From: Rana temporaria
Lineage: Eukaryota > Chordata > Amphibia > Anura > Ranidae
NCBI RefSeq assembly: GCF_905171775.1
Contig: NC_053492.1
Coordinates: forward strand, 186,544,278 to 186,608,277
Reading direction: 5' to 3'
Length of the DNA: 64,000 bases
The first letter of the stretch is position 1. Each line of letters begins with the position of its first letter. Shown one piece after another: positions 31,244-41,698 of this stretch. The notes beneath the pieces are model-generated. The model saw only the letters and a list, made by a program, of their open reading frames with translations. It ran no database searches and was not told the DNA's origin. A program made the position numbers and the translations under genes.

Positions 31244-31749
31244 AGTGGATGTAAACCCTCACATATACCCAGTGAAGTGAACAGTCTCAGAATCTCAGAT
31301 ACTCAGAGATTAAACAAATCTCACTACATAACTTTTACTTGTATGTCTGCTGTCTTAAGCTTTATATATTCTTTAGAAAGTGCACATCGTGCTAGAGATT
31401 TTCTCTTCCTGTTCAGCACTGGGAGTAACATCTGGGCATACAGCCAAGACAGCTGATTGGAGGAAAGGCACACACTTTCCCTCCACATAGGCAGAGACAG
31501 GGAGAGATTTGCAGAGCTGTTTTGTGAATAGTTCAGCTCTCTGCTAATCTATTAATAGAAATCTCCCACGACACAAATTTCAGTCTGGTTTTATGTCACT
31601 TGACGGAGAACTTGTCAAAAGTTATCATGCTGATAACAGATTAATGGAGCAGAAGAAAGCCATGGGACGTGGGGCTTTGAAGAGAGATAAGAAAACACTG
31701 CAGTTATATGTGCCCAGCTCCAATTTCATGAATCGGATTTACATCCACT
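31244..31749. mobile_element. TTAA MITE with GTAAACCC ends, first of a chain
   Basis: Ends AGTGGATGTAAACCC and GGATTTACATCCACTT. Left target reads GTAA (decayed TTAA); right TTAA 31750-31753 is shared with the next element. Confidence 0.78.
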
Positions 31750-31753
31750 TTAA

Positions 31754-32677
31754 CCACTTAAGGACCGCCACACGACTATATTTGTAGACAGAATGGCACG
31801 GCTGGGCCCATGGACGTATATATATGTCCTCTTTATGAGCCCAGCTGTGAACCGGTCCGAAGTTCTGTGACCGCGCCCACGATCGGGTCACAGGAGCTGA
31901 AGAACGGGGAGAGGTGAGTGTAAACAAACCTTCCCCGTTCTTCTCTGTGGCAGTGTCAGTGATCGTCTGTTCCCTGATATAGGGAACAACAATCAGTAAC
32001 ATCACACGTGCAGCCCCGCCCCCCTACAGTAAGAAACACACATTAGATCACACTTAACCCCTACAGCGCCCCCTAGTGGTTAACCCCTTTACTGCCATTG
32101 TCATTTTCACTGTAATCAGTGCATTTTTATAGCACTTTCGCTGTGAAAATGACAATGGTCCCAAAAATGGGTCAAAAGTGTCCGATGTGTCTGCCATAAT
32201 ATCGCAGTCATGAAAAAAAAACGCTGATCACCGCCATTAGTAGTAAAAAAATGATTAAAAAAAAAGCCATAAGACTATGCCCTATTTTGTTAACTGCTAT
32301 AAATTTTGCGCAAACCAATCGATAAATGCGTATTGCGATTTTTTTTACCAAAAATAGGTAGAAGAATACGTATCGGCCTAAACTGAGGAATTTTTTTTTT
32401 TATATCTTTTTGGGGGATATTTATTATAGCAACAAGTTAAAAATATTGAATTTTTTTCAAAATCGTCACTCTATTTTTGTTTATAGCGCAAACAATAAAA
32501 ACCGCAGAGGTGATCAAATACCACCAAAAGAAAGCTCTATTTGTGGGAAAAAAAGGACGCCAATTATGTTTGGGAGCCACGTCGCACGGCCACACAATTG
32601 TGAGTTAAAGCGACGCAGTGCCGAATCGCAAAAGGGGCAAGGTCCTTAACCTGCATAATGGTCCGGGTCTTAACCGG
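31754..32677 (+). mobile_element. 1-kb TTAA element, plus
   Basis: Begins CCACTTAAGGACCGCC after the shared TTAA and ends AACCGG before TTAA 32678-32681. Carries GCAGAGGTGATCAAATACCA near 32503, like 4963-5953. Confidence 0.8.
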
Positions 32678-32681
32678 TTAA

Positions 32682-33105
32682 ATAGGAGTTCCAGTCTGGG
32701 GAAAAAAAATTAAAAGTCAGCAGCTACAAATACAAATACAAATACTGTAGCTGCTAACTTTTAACATAAGAAAAAATACCTGTCCAAGGATCCCGTGATG
32801 TCGGCACCCCAAGCCGATTCATCTATTGGCTTTGGGTGCAGGCGCTGGCATTGCAAGTAAGGGAGGCTTCACAACCAGTTTCCTACTGTGCATGAGTGAG
32901 TCGCACTGCGTTTTTCGAAATGGTCCTGCCGTGTTCTGGGACACACAGGTCCCAGAAGGCAACAGGGAGAAAGAGGAGGCGTGGGACAAGATGTAGAGCT
33001 CCGTGCAACGATCTTACAAGGAAGTGGGAGTGGATCACTGTCAAAACCTGGTACCTGCTTCCCACCAAAAAGTGCCATGTGTGGGAGGGGTTATCAAATT
33101 TACCT
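32682..33105. mobile_element. TTAA MITE, third in the chain, right end approximate
   Basis: Starts ATAGGAGTTCC after the shared TTAA, then AGTCAGCAGCTACAAATAC. Related to 58280-58693. Confidence 0.6.
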
Positions 33106-33275
33106 TCGGGCTGAAGCCCCTGGTCTTTTTCCCACATAGCAACACCCCTGGTTAGAAGCTTTCGTTATGCCACCCACACATGCCCTGTATAGCCTGTTCG
33201 GTCGCACGTAGCAGCCTTTCTTGACCAAGGGTCTGTGGAATCCTAATTTCTTTCAGAGGTTGCTTTGGGTTGCTA

Positions 33276-33585
33276 GAGTGGGGGATCTCAAATATATATC
33301 AAATAATTAATTCCACTGACACCAACAATGGAGTACCATTTATTCCACTGACACCAATGATGGGGCATTATTTATCTCACAAATATCAACGATGGGGCAC
33401 TATTGCTCCTCCTACAGATCACTTGTTATATATTTTTTTTTAATCCCACTGACCACCAAGCCTGAGACATTGTTTACTCCCATCGATGTTAAGTTATTTT
33501 CTACTGCCAATTATCACAGTCTGACCCAATAAAACTCTAAAAGACCATAAACTGGCTCTTTGATTAGAAAGTTTGGAGACCCCTG
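33276..33585. mobile_element. hAT-like non-autonomous element
   Basis: Right end GTTTGGAGACCCCTG (inverted CAGGGGTCTCCAAAC) is a typical hAT end. The interior has the CCACTGACACCAATGATGGG words of a common frog hAT family. The left end is decayed and no clean duplication is visible. Confidence 0.55.
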
Positions 33586-33950
33586 GTCTAATACACGGTG
33601 TCCATGGTTTTGCTGCTTCCTCAGACTAGGAATCTTTAGAAACACTATTGGATGAATGGAAAGTGCACCCGCATCATGTGACACCATCATAAAAACCTTT
33701 ATTATAAAATAACAGCCCAGAGAATAACAACATGTGAGTACCTGACCATGAAGGTGTCACACAATGACGCTACACTTTCTTTATTCTATTACTTCTTATT
33801 ATAGTTACACTGTATTGATAACAAAATTGTTCCTTGGCTGAAGACTTTAATACTTTGTAGCAAAGGGTTCCCTGAAACCTACAAATTATTTCAAGGGTTC
33901 ATGCTAAAAAAAGTTGAGAAAGGTTGGTATATGTCTATTCTTGGCATCTA
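33586..33950. repeat. Unclassified repeat plus hAT end fragment
   Basis: GCTTCCTCAGAC near 33610 is reminiscent of hammerhead-bearing repeats, but the motif does not fold. 33863-33928 ends AAAGTTGAGAAAGGTTGG, a hAT-type right end. Confidence 0.35.
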
Positions 33951-33954
33951 CTGT

Positions 33955-34556
33955 GTGCCAATCAGTGCCACCTAGCAGTGCTGCCAATCAGTGTCACCTA
34001 CCAGTGCTTATCATTGCCACCTATCAGTGCCCAACACTGCCACCTATCACTGCCACCTAATAGTGCCATTTTTCAGTGCCCACCAGTGCCACCTATCAAT
34101 GCCCTTCAGTGCCACCCATCAGTGCCCATCAATGCAGCCTATCTGTGCCCATCAGTGCAGCCCATCAGTACCCATCAGTGCAACCTATCAGTGCCCATAA
34201 GTGCAGCCTATCGGTGCCCATCAGTGCAGCCTATCAGTGCCCATCAGTGCAGCCTATCGGTGCCCATCAGTGCAGCCTCATCAGCATACATTAATGAAGG
34301 AAAAAAATTACCTGTTTGCAAAATTTTATAACAAAATGTAAAACAGTGTTTTTTTTTTAATTGTTTTTTCTTTTAACAAAAAATATAAACCGCAGAGGTG
34401 ATCAAATACCATCCAAAGAAAGCCCTATTTGTGGGGGAAAAAATTATAAAAATTTCATTTGGATACCGCGCAATTGTCATTTAAAGAGTCAGAGCGCTGA
34501 AAGCTGAAAATTGGTCTGGGCAGGAGGGGGGTTTAAGCGCCCAGTAAGCAAGTGGT
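33955..34556 (+). mobile_element. 1-kb TTAA element, right part, with minisatellite
   Basis: Right end CAAGTGG then TTAA 34557-34560. Carries GCAGAGGTGATCAAATACCA near 34391. Its left half is replaced by a CAGTGCCCATCAGTGCAGCC array (33957-34285, about 23 bp per unit), so the ORFs there are not genes. Confidence 0.75.
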
Positions 34557-34621
34557 TAAAGCAATGTTTACATTTGTTACCTGACTCAAGAAAAATTGTG
34601 ACATTTCTGTGTCATCGCTCA

Positions 34622-35355
34622 GTGGGGTTGATTCACCAAATAGACAAATAGGCTTTTCACTTTGCAAAGGCATTCTCCTTTAGCTTAGTGACTATGGTGA
34701 AGCTCTGCTGAATTCCGATATCCAATTATATGCAAGAAAAAAAATCAGTTTTGTTTTATTTTCCTTGCACATGATCAGGTTTTCTTTGCAAAGTGAATTT
34801 CCCCCACATTCACTAAGTTAAAGGATCAGTAAAGGAAAACATTTTTTTTGCTGAAATGACTGTTTACAGGGTATAGAGACATAAAAGTTAACTGATTCCT
34901 TTTAAAAATTATTAAAAATAGATTAAATTCAATCATATAATGTGCCTCTAGTTTCACTTTCGTTTTTTAAACTGCTTTCATGTTTATGTGAAGTAAAGAG
35001 ACACACAGAACAAAAACAAACAAATCCAGGGCAGTGTTTTGTTTTTAAAATGAATCTGATTGGTTCTGAGGAGTTTTAGGCACACAGTAATGACAGCTCA
35101 GACCATCATGAAAAGCTCCTAGTACTGTGGTTATAAGGAAACAGGCAACCAGGAAGTGTGGAGATCAGAGAAGTTTTACAGCAACTTCAAAGCAAAAACT
35201 AGCAATGAGGACATGAAACCAGGACTGCAGTAAGGTAAAGGAAGCTATTTAGCTAAAAAAAATAAATCCTTTAGTGATCCTTTAAGGGAAAATTCCCTTG
35301 CAACGTGCAAATTCCCTTTCAAAGTAAACAGCCTATTTGCCTTTAGCAAATCAGC
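34622..35355. mobile_element. GTTGATTTACTAAA-type MITE split by a TTAA MITE
   Basis: Ends GGGGTTGATTCACCAAATAG and CAAATCAGCCCCAC are inverted relatives of 53335-53613. The TTAA MITE at 34822-35281 sits inside, after which the original sequence resumes. Confidence 0.75.
34822..35281. mobile_element. TTAA MITE nested in 34622-35355
   Basis: TTAA at 34818-34821 and 35282-35285; ends AGGATCAGTAAAGGA and TCCTTTAGTGATCCT. Inverted copy of 4662-4958. Confidence 0.82.
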
Positions 35356-35560
35356 CCCACTGTATCATTATATGACTGTAGCTTGTTGTATAAGAAGTTT
35401 GTGCAGCCACTGTAGTGAGGGTTAAATAATAATAAAAGTGCAGCGCAAATAAAGTCCTTGACTGAAGAATCAAGAATAAAATAAAATAGAAACTCGGAGC
35501 AACAGCCACGAGCAGCAGCAGAAAGGACGCGGGTGACGTCACAGGAAAAGCTCCTCCCCC

Positions 35561-35600
35561 GTACGCACGTTATGTTCGGATTGGACTTCGTCAGCCCACC
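35561..35600 (-). ncRNA. Decayed hammerhead-like motif, left arm
   Basis: Minus strand: CTGACGA (35594-35588), extra A, GTCC, then GAAC and ATAA where GGAC and GAAA are expected. Inverted partner of the motif at 35600-35644. Confidence 0.5.
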
Positions 35601-35644
35601 CACTGCTGACGAAGTCCAATACGGACGTAACGTGCGTACGGTGG
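35600..35644 (+). ncRNA. Hammerhead-ribozyme motif, one core change
   Basis: Helix I CCACTG (35600-35605) pairs 6 bp with CGGTGG (35639-35644, one G-U). CTGACGA at 35606-35612 matches CUGANGA; an extra A follows; helix II GTCC/GGAC is perfect; then GTAA at 35627-35630 where GAAA is required (A13 to U); helix III CGTGCG; cleavage dinucleotide U-A. The A13 change predicts loss of activity in this copy. Confidence 0.68.
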
Positions 35645-36112
35645 AGGAGCTTTTCCTGTAATGTCACCCGCGTCCTTTCTGCTGCTGCTCGTGGCTGTTG
35701 CTCCGAGTTTTTATTTTATTTTATATTGCCAATCGCCTACTGGCGAGTTGTTTTCTGGCAGATTGTTTGCAGACATACCAGATTGACTGTTGTATGGTGA
35801 AGCGCTGTTTTTTACCTTTCCCTGGAATAAATACAGTCTGCACTTAGAACGTGTTTTTTATTTTTTTATTCTGCATTGGACCTACTATTCACTGCTGCAT
35901 TGGACTCCACAGCACCATCTCCCTTATGGTGAGAACAAGCTGTTTTTGACCACTTGTGAAAACATATGGTCCATCTCATCTGGTAAGAAGGCACTTCTTA
36001 TATTGGTGGAGGATATCATCACATTTGCCGAAGATTTTTGCTATTTCACTGGGTGTCATCTTGATTCTTGATTTTTCAGTCAAGGACTTTATTTGCGCTG
36101 CACTTTTTTTAT

Positions 36113-36612
36113 TACCATATTTATCGGGGTATTGCGCGCTCCGGCCTATAGTGCGCACCCCTAAAGTGGACCCGACATTTCTGTAAAAAAATATTTTTGT
36201 ATTTACAGTTTTGGTGTCTTGCGTGGCGTCCATCGGCGGCCTCGTCGGGTCCGGTGTCCGTCTGCGGCTTCGGGTGTCCTCTTCGTCGGGTCTTCTGCTG
36301 CGTCCTCCCTGCTCGATCCCCGCTTTCCTGCGCCGAGTTTGAATACTGCCCGGCATATACCGAGCGCAGTACACTCGTGTATAGTCGGGCAGGCTCGGCT
36401 ACTCTCGCGCTCACGTCCTGTACGTCCAGGACGTGAGCGCGAGAGGAGCCGAGCCTGCCCGACTATACACGAGTGTACTGCGCTCGGTATATGCCGGCGC
36501 AGTATTCAAACTCGCCGTGGGAAAGCGGGTATCGGCGTATATCGCGCACCCACGATTTTGCCCTGATTTTCAGGGCAAAAAAGTGCGCGGTATACGCCGA
36601 TAAATACGGTAT
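36113..36612. mobile_element. MITE with ACCGTATTTATCGG ends, 100-bp palindrome core
   Basis: Ends ACCATATTTATCGGGGTA and, inverted, ACCGTATTTATCGGCGTA. Arms of about 100 nt (36320-36420 and 36428-36530) are near-perfect inverted copies. Relative at 54769-55295. Superfamily not assigned. Confidence 0.8.
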
Positions 36613-36736
36613 TTGTCGTTTATATTTTTTGATTTTTTTTGTCATTGCCTCTGTTGGTGTTCAGCTTGCAATCAATTTAGTTTTATTTGTAACATTTGTG
36701 CGCTGATTGCTGTTTTTTCTTGTAGTGAGGGTTAAA

Positions 36737-37325
36737 CTGTGTTGTGAAGAAAGCTGAAACCTTGTCAAGGAACTATTTTCCGTATAACTATTAACAAACA
36801 GGTTTTCAATGTGGCTGTTTGCACAGGGAGAGGTAAGAGTTCACAAACAGGAGACATGATGCCTGATTTACGACTCATATTTAGTCTTCTCTTTTTTTTT
36901 TACCTGAGGCGTATGTCAAGTCTACAGAGTGGCAGGTCATGCTGACAGATTAAGCCCCTAGCTTTGTCAGAAATGCACGTACAGTGTGAGAAATGGAGGT
37001 AGAGGCACGCGTCTGATAACATTCTAGAATAAAGAGAACAGGCTTGCTGTACGTTTGTCTACTTTATATGCAAACAGACCTGTTATGGTACACGCGTTTC
37101 CCTTAACTGTATGCACAGAGGTTCACCTTTTTTTACCAAGCGCCTCTTAACTAGCGGCAGTCTCCTATATCAGGGTGTAACCTACTGTACTCTTAAGGTT
37201 TGCCTTTCCTGTTTTCTTAAGATAAGATGGCGGGGTCTGACTGTCCAAACTGTAAGTAGAAGGCTACGCCTTCATTTGGTGATTACAGTACATTTGCACA
37301 GAAACGCCACTTACAAATTTCATCT
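36737..37325. other. Unassigned DNA
   Basis: No feature recognised. Confidence 0.4.
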
Positions 37326-37515
37326 CAAGGGTTTCTGACCAGATCCTTGGAAGATCGTTTCCAAAGTGTAATTGGTTCTGTGCTTACATGCAAAGATTAA
37401 AAGATTGTACATGTATACCCAAGTTACAATATATAAAGCAGGGGTTTAGGCACCTGTGTATGTACTATTTATTAATTATGTTTTTTTCCATCCAGTTATT
37501 TAATTCGCACTTTAA

Positions 37516-37556
37516 CACTTCCTGAGGTAGACAGTTTTGGCAAAACATGTAGAAGA
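37516..37556 (+). ncRNA. Decayed hammerhead motif, first tandem copy
   Basis: CTGAGGT (37522-37528) and AAAA (37542-37545) replace CTGAGGA and GAAA of the sister motif, so A9 and G12 are both lost. Helix I is kept. Confidence 0.6.
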
Positions 37557-37869
37557 GTGGTTTCTGACCAGATCCTTGGAAGATCGTTTCCAAAGTGTAA
37601 ATGGTTCTGTGCTTACATGCAAAGACCAAAACTGTCTAGCTAGTGCAGTTGACATCCTGGTGGTCAGCCAAATAGAGAAGGATGGGAGTTATGAGGTGCA
37701 ATTTGAATCCACCAGCAAAAAATATATATAAAATAAATACATTTTATTTTTTACAAAGATTAAAAGATTGTACATGTATACCCAAGTTACAATATATAAA
37801 GCAGGGGTGTATGCACTATTTATTAATTATGTTTTTTTTCCATCCAGTTATTTAATTCACACTTTAACA

Positions 37870-37907
37870 CTTCCTGAGGAAGTCAGTTTTGGCGAAACAT
37901 GTAGAAG
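37870..37907 (+). ncRNA. Hammerhead-ribozyme motif, all core bases present
   Basis: Helix I CTTC (37870-37873) pairs with GAAG (37904-37907). CTGAGGA at 37874-37880 satisfies CUGANGA; extra A at 37881; helix II GTC/GGC with loop AGTTTT; GAAA 37894-37897; palindromic helix III ACATGT; U-A cleavage dinucleotide 37902-37903. Helices are short, so stability is low, but no invariant base is missing. Confidence 0.68.
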
Positions 37908-38132
37908 AGATTAGTGCATTTCGAACCATCAATATTATAACAACACGGGGGTCTAAACCCCTACTTTATATATTGTAACGTGTGTATACATGTAACACCT
38001 TTTAAACTTTGTAAAAAATAAAATGTATAGCTTTTATATATATTTTTTTGCTTGTGGAATCAAATTTCACCTCAAAAATCTCATCCTACTCTATTTGGCT
38101 GACCACCAGGATGACAACCGTACTAGCTAGCC

Positions 38133-38280
38133 CAGAGGTCTCCAAACTATGGCCCTCCAGTTGTTCAGGAACTACAATTCCCATCATGCCTAGTCATGTC
38201 TGTGAATGTCAGAGTTTTACAAAGTATCATGGGAAGTGTAGTTCTGCAGCAGCTGGAGGGCCTTAGTTTGGAGATCCCTG
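38133..38280. mobile_element. hAT MITE, 148 bp
   Basis: Ends CAGAGGTCTCCAAACTA and, inverted, CAGGGATCTCCAAACTA. Flanked by AGCTAGCC and AGCTAGAC (7 of 8). The interior has AACTACAATTCCCATCATGC. Same family as 44827-44985. Confidence 0.85.
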
Positions 38281-38319
38281 AGCTAGACATTCCCAGTGAG
38301 TACCTCTGTCCGTGGTACC

Positions 38320-38567
38320 CAGGGGATATCCACTGCTGTAGTTCAGCAAACAGGTGAGCCAAGTATCATCCTAATCTAATTATATTGCACAGTTCAATAA
38401 AAAGTTCAATACAAAGTGCTTATTTGTATAAAAAAAACTGTCCTGATTAGCAGTACCGGCATAATTACATTAGTGTTTCCTGGCTCCTCCCTACAATATT
38501 TTGTCACAATCTGAAAAGTTCTAAATATAAATAACTATAGTAGTATATTCAAGTATAAAGGAAAGCC
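38320..38567. other. Unassigned DNA
   Basis: No feature recognised. Confidence 0.4.
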
Positions 38568-38571
38568 TTAA

Positions 38572-39022
38572 CGTGATTGTAAACCCTCACCTTGTAAAAC
38601 AACCCATTGGGTTTAAAATAGAATTGAAAGGCAAAACATTTGTATGATATATATATATATAAATATTATAAATACCTTTTTTCCCTTTTTTTTTAGTGAT
38701 CACATTCCCTCTGTTCACAGCTGCACAAGAACTGGGGAGAGGACAGGCAGCAACACGGTGAGCTTCCCAGTGAAATACTGTGCAGCAGGGGGCGTGTCAG
38801 GACAAGTCTGATCATTGGAGGAGAGCAGGCTGAGTTCCCAGCACAGCTAGAGAACTGACCACGCTGGGCTCTCCTGCTTAGTGTGATCAGTCTTTGATAG
38901 GAAAGCAGAGAGATTGGCAAGAACACCAGGGGTTTGACACGAAAGAAGCAATACAAAGAGAACAGGACACTTTTTCATATAAGTACATAAATTGCATATA
39001 AAATGTTGGATTTACAAAGGCT
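38572..39022. mobile_element. TTAA MITE with GTAAACCC ends
   Basis: TTAA at 38568-38571 and 39023-39026; ends CGTGATTGTAAACCC and TGGATTTACAAAGGCT. Confidence 0.78.
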
Positions 39023-39026
39023 TTAA

Positions 39027-39420
39027 CATGATAACAAAAATGTAATATATTACAGCTTACCAATCATTAGATGTTGTGGCTGCATTACTTTTAATTACAT
39101 TTTTTTTAAGCTTCTATCCCTCTGTTTTTATCTGGTGATCTGACCAGTAACTCTTCTATTAGAGTGCCCCACTCTGGATGAAGGAGAACAGGGGGACATA
39201 GTAGGCAGCACCATTGTCAGTTTGGGGGGAGAGGAAAGATAGATGTATTAGCAGATTTTAATGCACTAACAAATTTAATCTCAACTCCAGCTAATACTTA
39301 TTAATCTGTCACAGCAAAAAAAAAAATATTTGGGGGGGGGGGATAAAGGTGAATAAAAGCAGATCATTTTAAAGTAATTTTAAAGGCAAATGGTGTTTTA
39401 TCCTAATACATTCTATGCAA
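39027..39420. other. Unassigned DNA
   Basis: No feature recognised. Confidence 0.4.
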
Positions 39421-39423
39421 TAA

Positions 39424-40288
39424 CCACTTACAGACCAAAAGATTTCCCCCCCTAATGACCAGGCTATTTTTGCGATATGGCACCACTGCGACATTGTACC
39501 GAAACAAAATCTTTTTTTGCCCACAAATAGAGATTTATTTTGGTGATATTTGATCACCTCTACAGCTTTTAACGTTTTGCTATAATAAATATCCCCCCCC
39601 CCCCAAAAAAGGATTTATTCATTAGTTTAGGCCAATATGTATTTTACTACATATTTTTGGTAAAAAAAAATCACAATAAGCGTATATTGATTGGTTTGCA
39701 CAAAAGTTATGGTGTCTAGAACATAGGGGACACATATATGGCTTTTTCTTTTTTACTAGTAATGGCAGTGAATTGTGATATTTTTTTTAGTGGGACTGCG
39801 ACATTGTGGCAGACAGATCAGACACTTTTGACACTTTTTTGGGACCATTGATATTTATAGTGATCAGTGCTATAAAAATGCACTGATTACTGTGTAAATG
39901 TCACTGGTAGCGAAGAGGTTAACACTATGGGGCAATCAAGGGCTAAAATATGTTCCCTGGGATGTGTTTCTAACTGTGGGGGGTGGGACTGACTAGAGGA
40001 GGAGAGAGATTGCTGTTCCTAATCACTAGGAACAGTAGATCTCTCGCTCTTCCCCTGTCAGAACGGGGATCTGTCTGTTTACATTGACATATCCCTGTTC
40101 CGGCTATCTTTCCCACGATCGCAGGTGGATGAAGGACATCGCATGGCCACTCACATCGGGTCCTCGGCTGTGCAGCAGGCGCATGCGTGCTTGCTATGGC
40201 TCTTAAAAGAGCCGACGTACAACTACGGAGATTTACGAGAAAGAGCCGACCTGCCACTGTATAATGACGGTGGCTGGTTGGCAAATGG
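39424..40288 (-). mobile_element. 1-kb TTAA element, minus, first of three in a chain
   Basis: Left target reads ATAA (39420-39423, decayed); right TTAA 40289-40292. The inverted conserved block CACAAATAGAGATTTATTTT lies near 39520. Confidence 0.75.
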
Positions 40289-40292
40289 TTAA

Positions 40293-40728
40293 GATAAAAA
40301 AAATCTGTGTGCCTCAGCCCCCCTAATACCAATCAGATACCCATCTAGATCCAGCAATGTTGCAAGAGAGTCTCAGCTGTCCAGGACTCTCCCTCCTGCC
40401 CGGGGTTCTCGGCTCTTGATTGGATAGATTGATAGCAGTGCAGCCATTGGCTCCCACTGCTGTCAATCAAATACAATGACGAGGGGGCCAGGGGGTGGGG
40501 ACAAGTCCTAAATTTGGCAGCTATGGACGCCAAATACTGGACTCGAGAGCACGCCCACAAGGTAACCCCCCTGAGAGAGGGCTTCCCAGGGGGGGTTATC
40601 TGATGTGGGGAGGAACCCCAGAAGACGTGGATCTGGGCCACTCTGTGCAAAATGAGCTGCACAGTGGAGGTAAGTATGACATGTTTGATATGTAAATAAT
40701 AAATAAAAATCAAACCTTTACAATCACT
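40293..40728. mobile_element. TTAA MITE, second in chain
   Basis: Fills the interval between two 1-kb elements exactly, from TTAA to TTAA. Right end ACCTTTACAATCACT. Inverted relative of 45546-45985, sharing TGACAGCAGTGG-type and CAGTGGAGGTAAGTATG boxes. Confidence 0.72.
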
Positions 40729-40732
40729 TTAA

Positions 40733-41694
40733 CCCCTTCCATACAGGGCATTTTCACCCCCTTCCTGCCCAGACCAATTTTTAGTTTTCAGCACTATTGC
40801 ACTTTGAATGACAATTGCGTGGTCATGCAACACTGAACCCAAACTAAATCTTTATGTTTTTTTCCCCCCACAAATAGAGCTTTCGTTTGGTGGTATTTGA
40901 TCATCTCTGTGGTTTTTATATTTTGCGCTATAAACAAAAGAAGAGCGATAATTAAAAAAAAAACACAATATTGTTTACTTTTTTATTAAGTAAATATCAA
41001 AATAAAATTATTTTTTTTTTTTTTTCCCTCAGTTTAGGTCGATACGTATTCTTCTACATATTTTTGGTAAAAAAAATATCGCAATAATCGTATATTGATT
41101 GGTTTGCGCAAAAGTTATAGCATCTACAAAATAGGTGATAGATTTATGGCATTTTTATTTTAGTAATTTTTTTACTAGTATTGGCGGCGATTTGCGATTT
41201 TTTTACTGTGACCGTGACATTGCGGCGAACACATCGGACACCTTTGACACGTTTTTGGGACCATTCACATTTATACAGCGATTAATGCTATACATATGCA
41301 TTGATTACTGTGTAAATGTGACAGGCAGGGAAGGGGTTAACCACTAGGGGGCATTGAAAAAGGGTTATTATGTTCCCTAAGGTGTGTTCTAACTGTAGGG
41401 GGGGAGGGGATTCTCAAGGGGAGGAGACCGATGTGTGTTCCTCTATACTGGGAACACACATTGGTCTCCCCACCGATGACAGGAGGTGGATCTGTGTGTT
41501 TACACACACAGATCCACACGCCTGCCGTGATTACCGGCAATCGCGGGCACCCGGCGGCAATCGCCGGGTCACGAGCGCTGCCGCGGGCGCGCGCGCCCTA
41601 GATCGCCGGGAATACAGGACGTCATATGACGTCCACCCAGATCGGCGAGGGGTTCCTGCCGCCATAATTTCTCTATGGCGCGGTATGAAAGTGG
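40733..41694 (-). mobile_element. 1-kb TTAA element, minus, third in chain
   Basis: TTAA at 40729-40732 and 41695-41698. Inverted conserved block CACAAATAGAGCTTTCGTTT near 40870. The right end has a GC-rich third, mirroring the left of 4963. Confidence 0.82.
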
Positions 41695-41698
41695 TTAA

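Larger units (their letters stand above)
35427..36720 (+). mobile_element. Foldback hammerhead-bearing retroelement with 16-bp target duplication
   Basis: TGTAGTGAGGGTTAAA is repeated exactly at 35411-35426 and 36721-36736, a length typical of target-primed insertion. The left part is an inverted partial copy of the right: 35474-35596 faces 35606-35730, and 35433-35465 faces 36075-36110. That layout resembles twin-primed or snap-back reverse transcription. A hammerhead motif sits on the right arm. A MITE (36113-36612) was added later. No reverse transcriptase is encoded. Confidence 0.72.
37330..38312 (+). repeat. Hammerhead-bearing repeat, tandemly and invertedly duplicated
   Basis: TTTCTGACCAGATCCTTGG begins blocks at 37330 and 37560; AAAGATTAAAAGATTGTACA occurs at 37391 and 37757; TTATTTAATTC(G/A)CACTTTAAC occurs at 37496 and 37850. 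In addition 37639-37755 faces 38012-38125 inverted (CATCCTGGTGGTCAGCCAAA with TTTGGCTGACCACCAGGATG). One hammerhead motif sits at the end of each tandem block. A hAT element (38133-38280) is inserted in it. Confidence 0.7.

Noticed and set aside
33590..33640. Possible hammerhead in GCTTCCTCAGAC read on the minus strand
   Set aside because: CTGAGGA plus A is present, but no helix II partner, GAAA or helix I pairing can be found.
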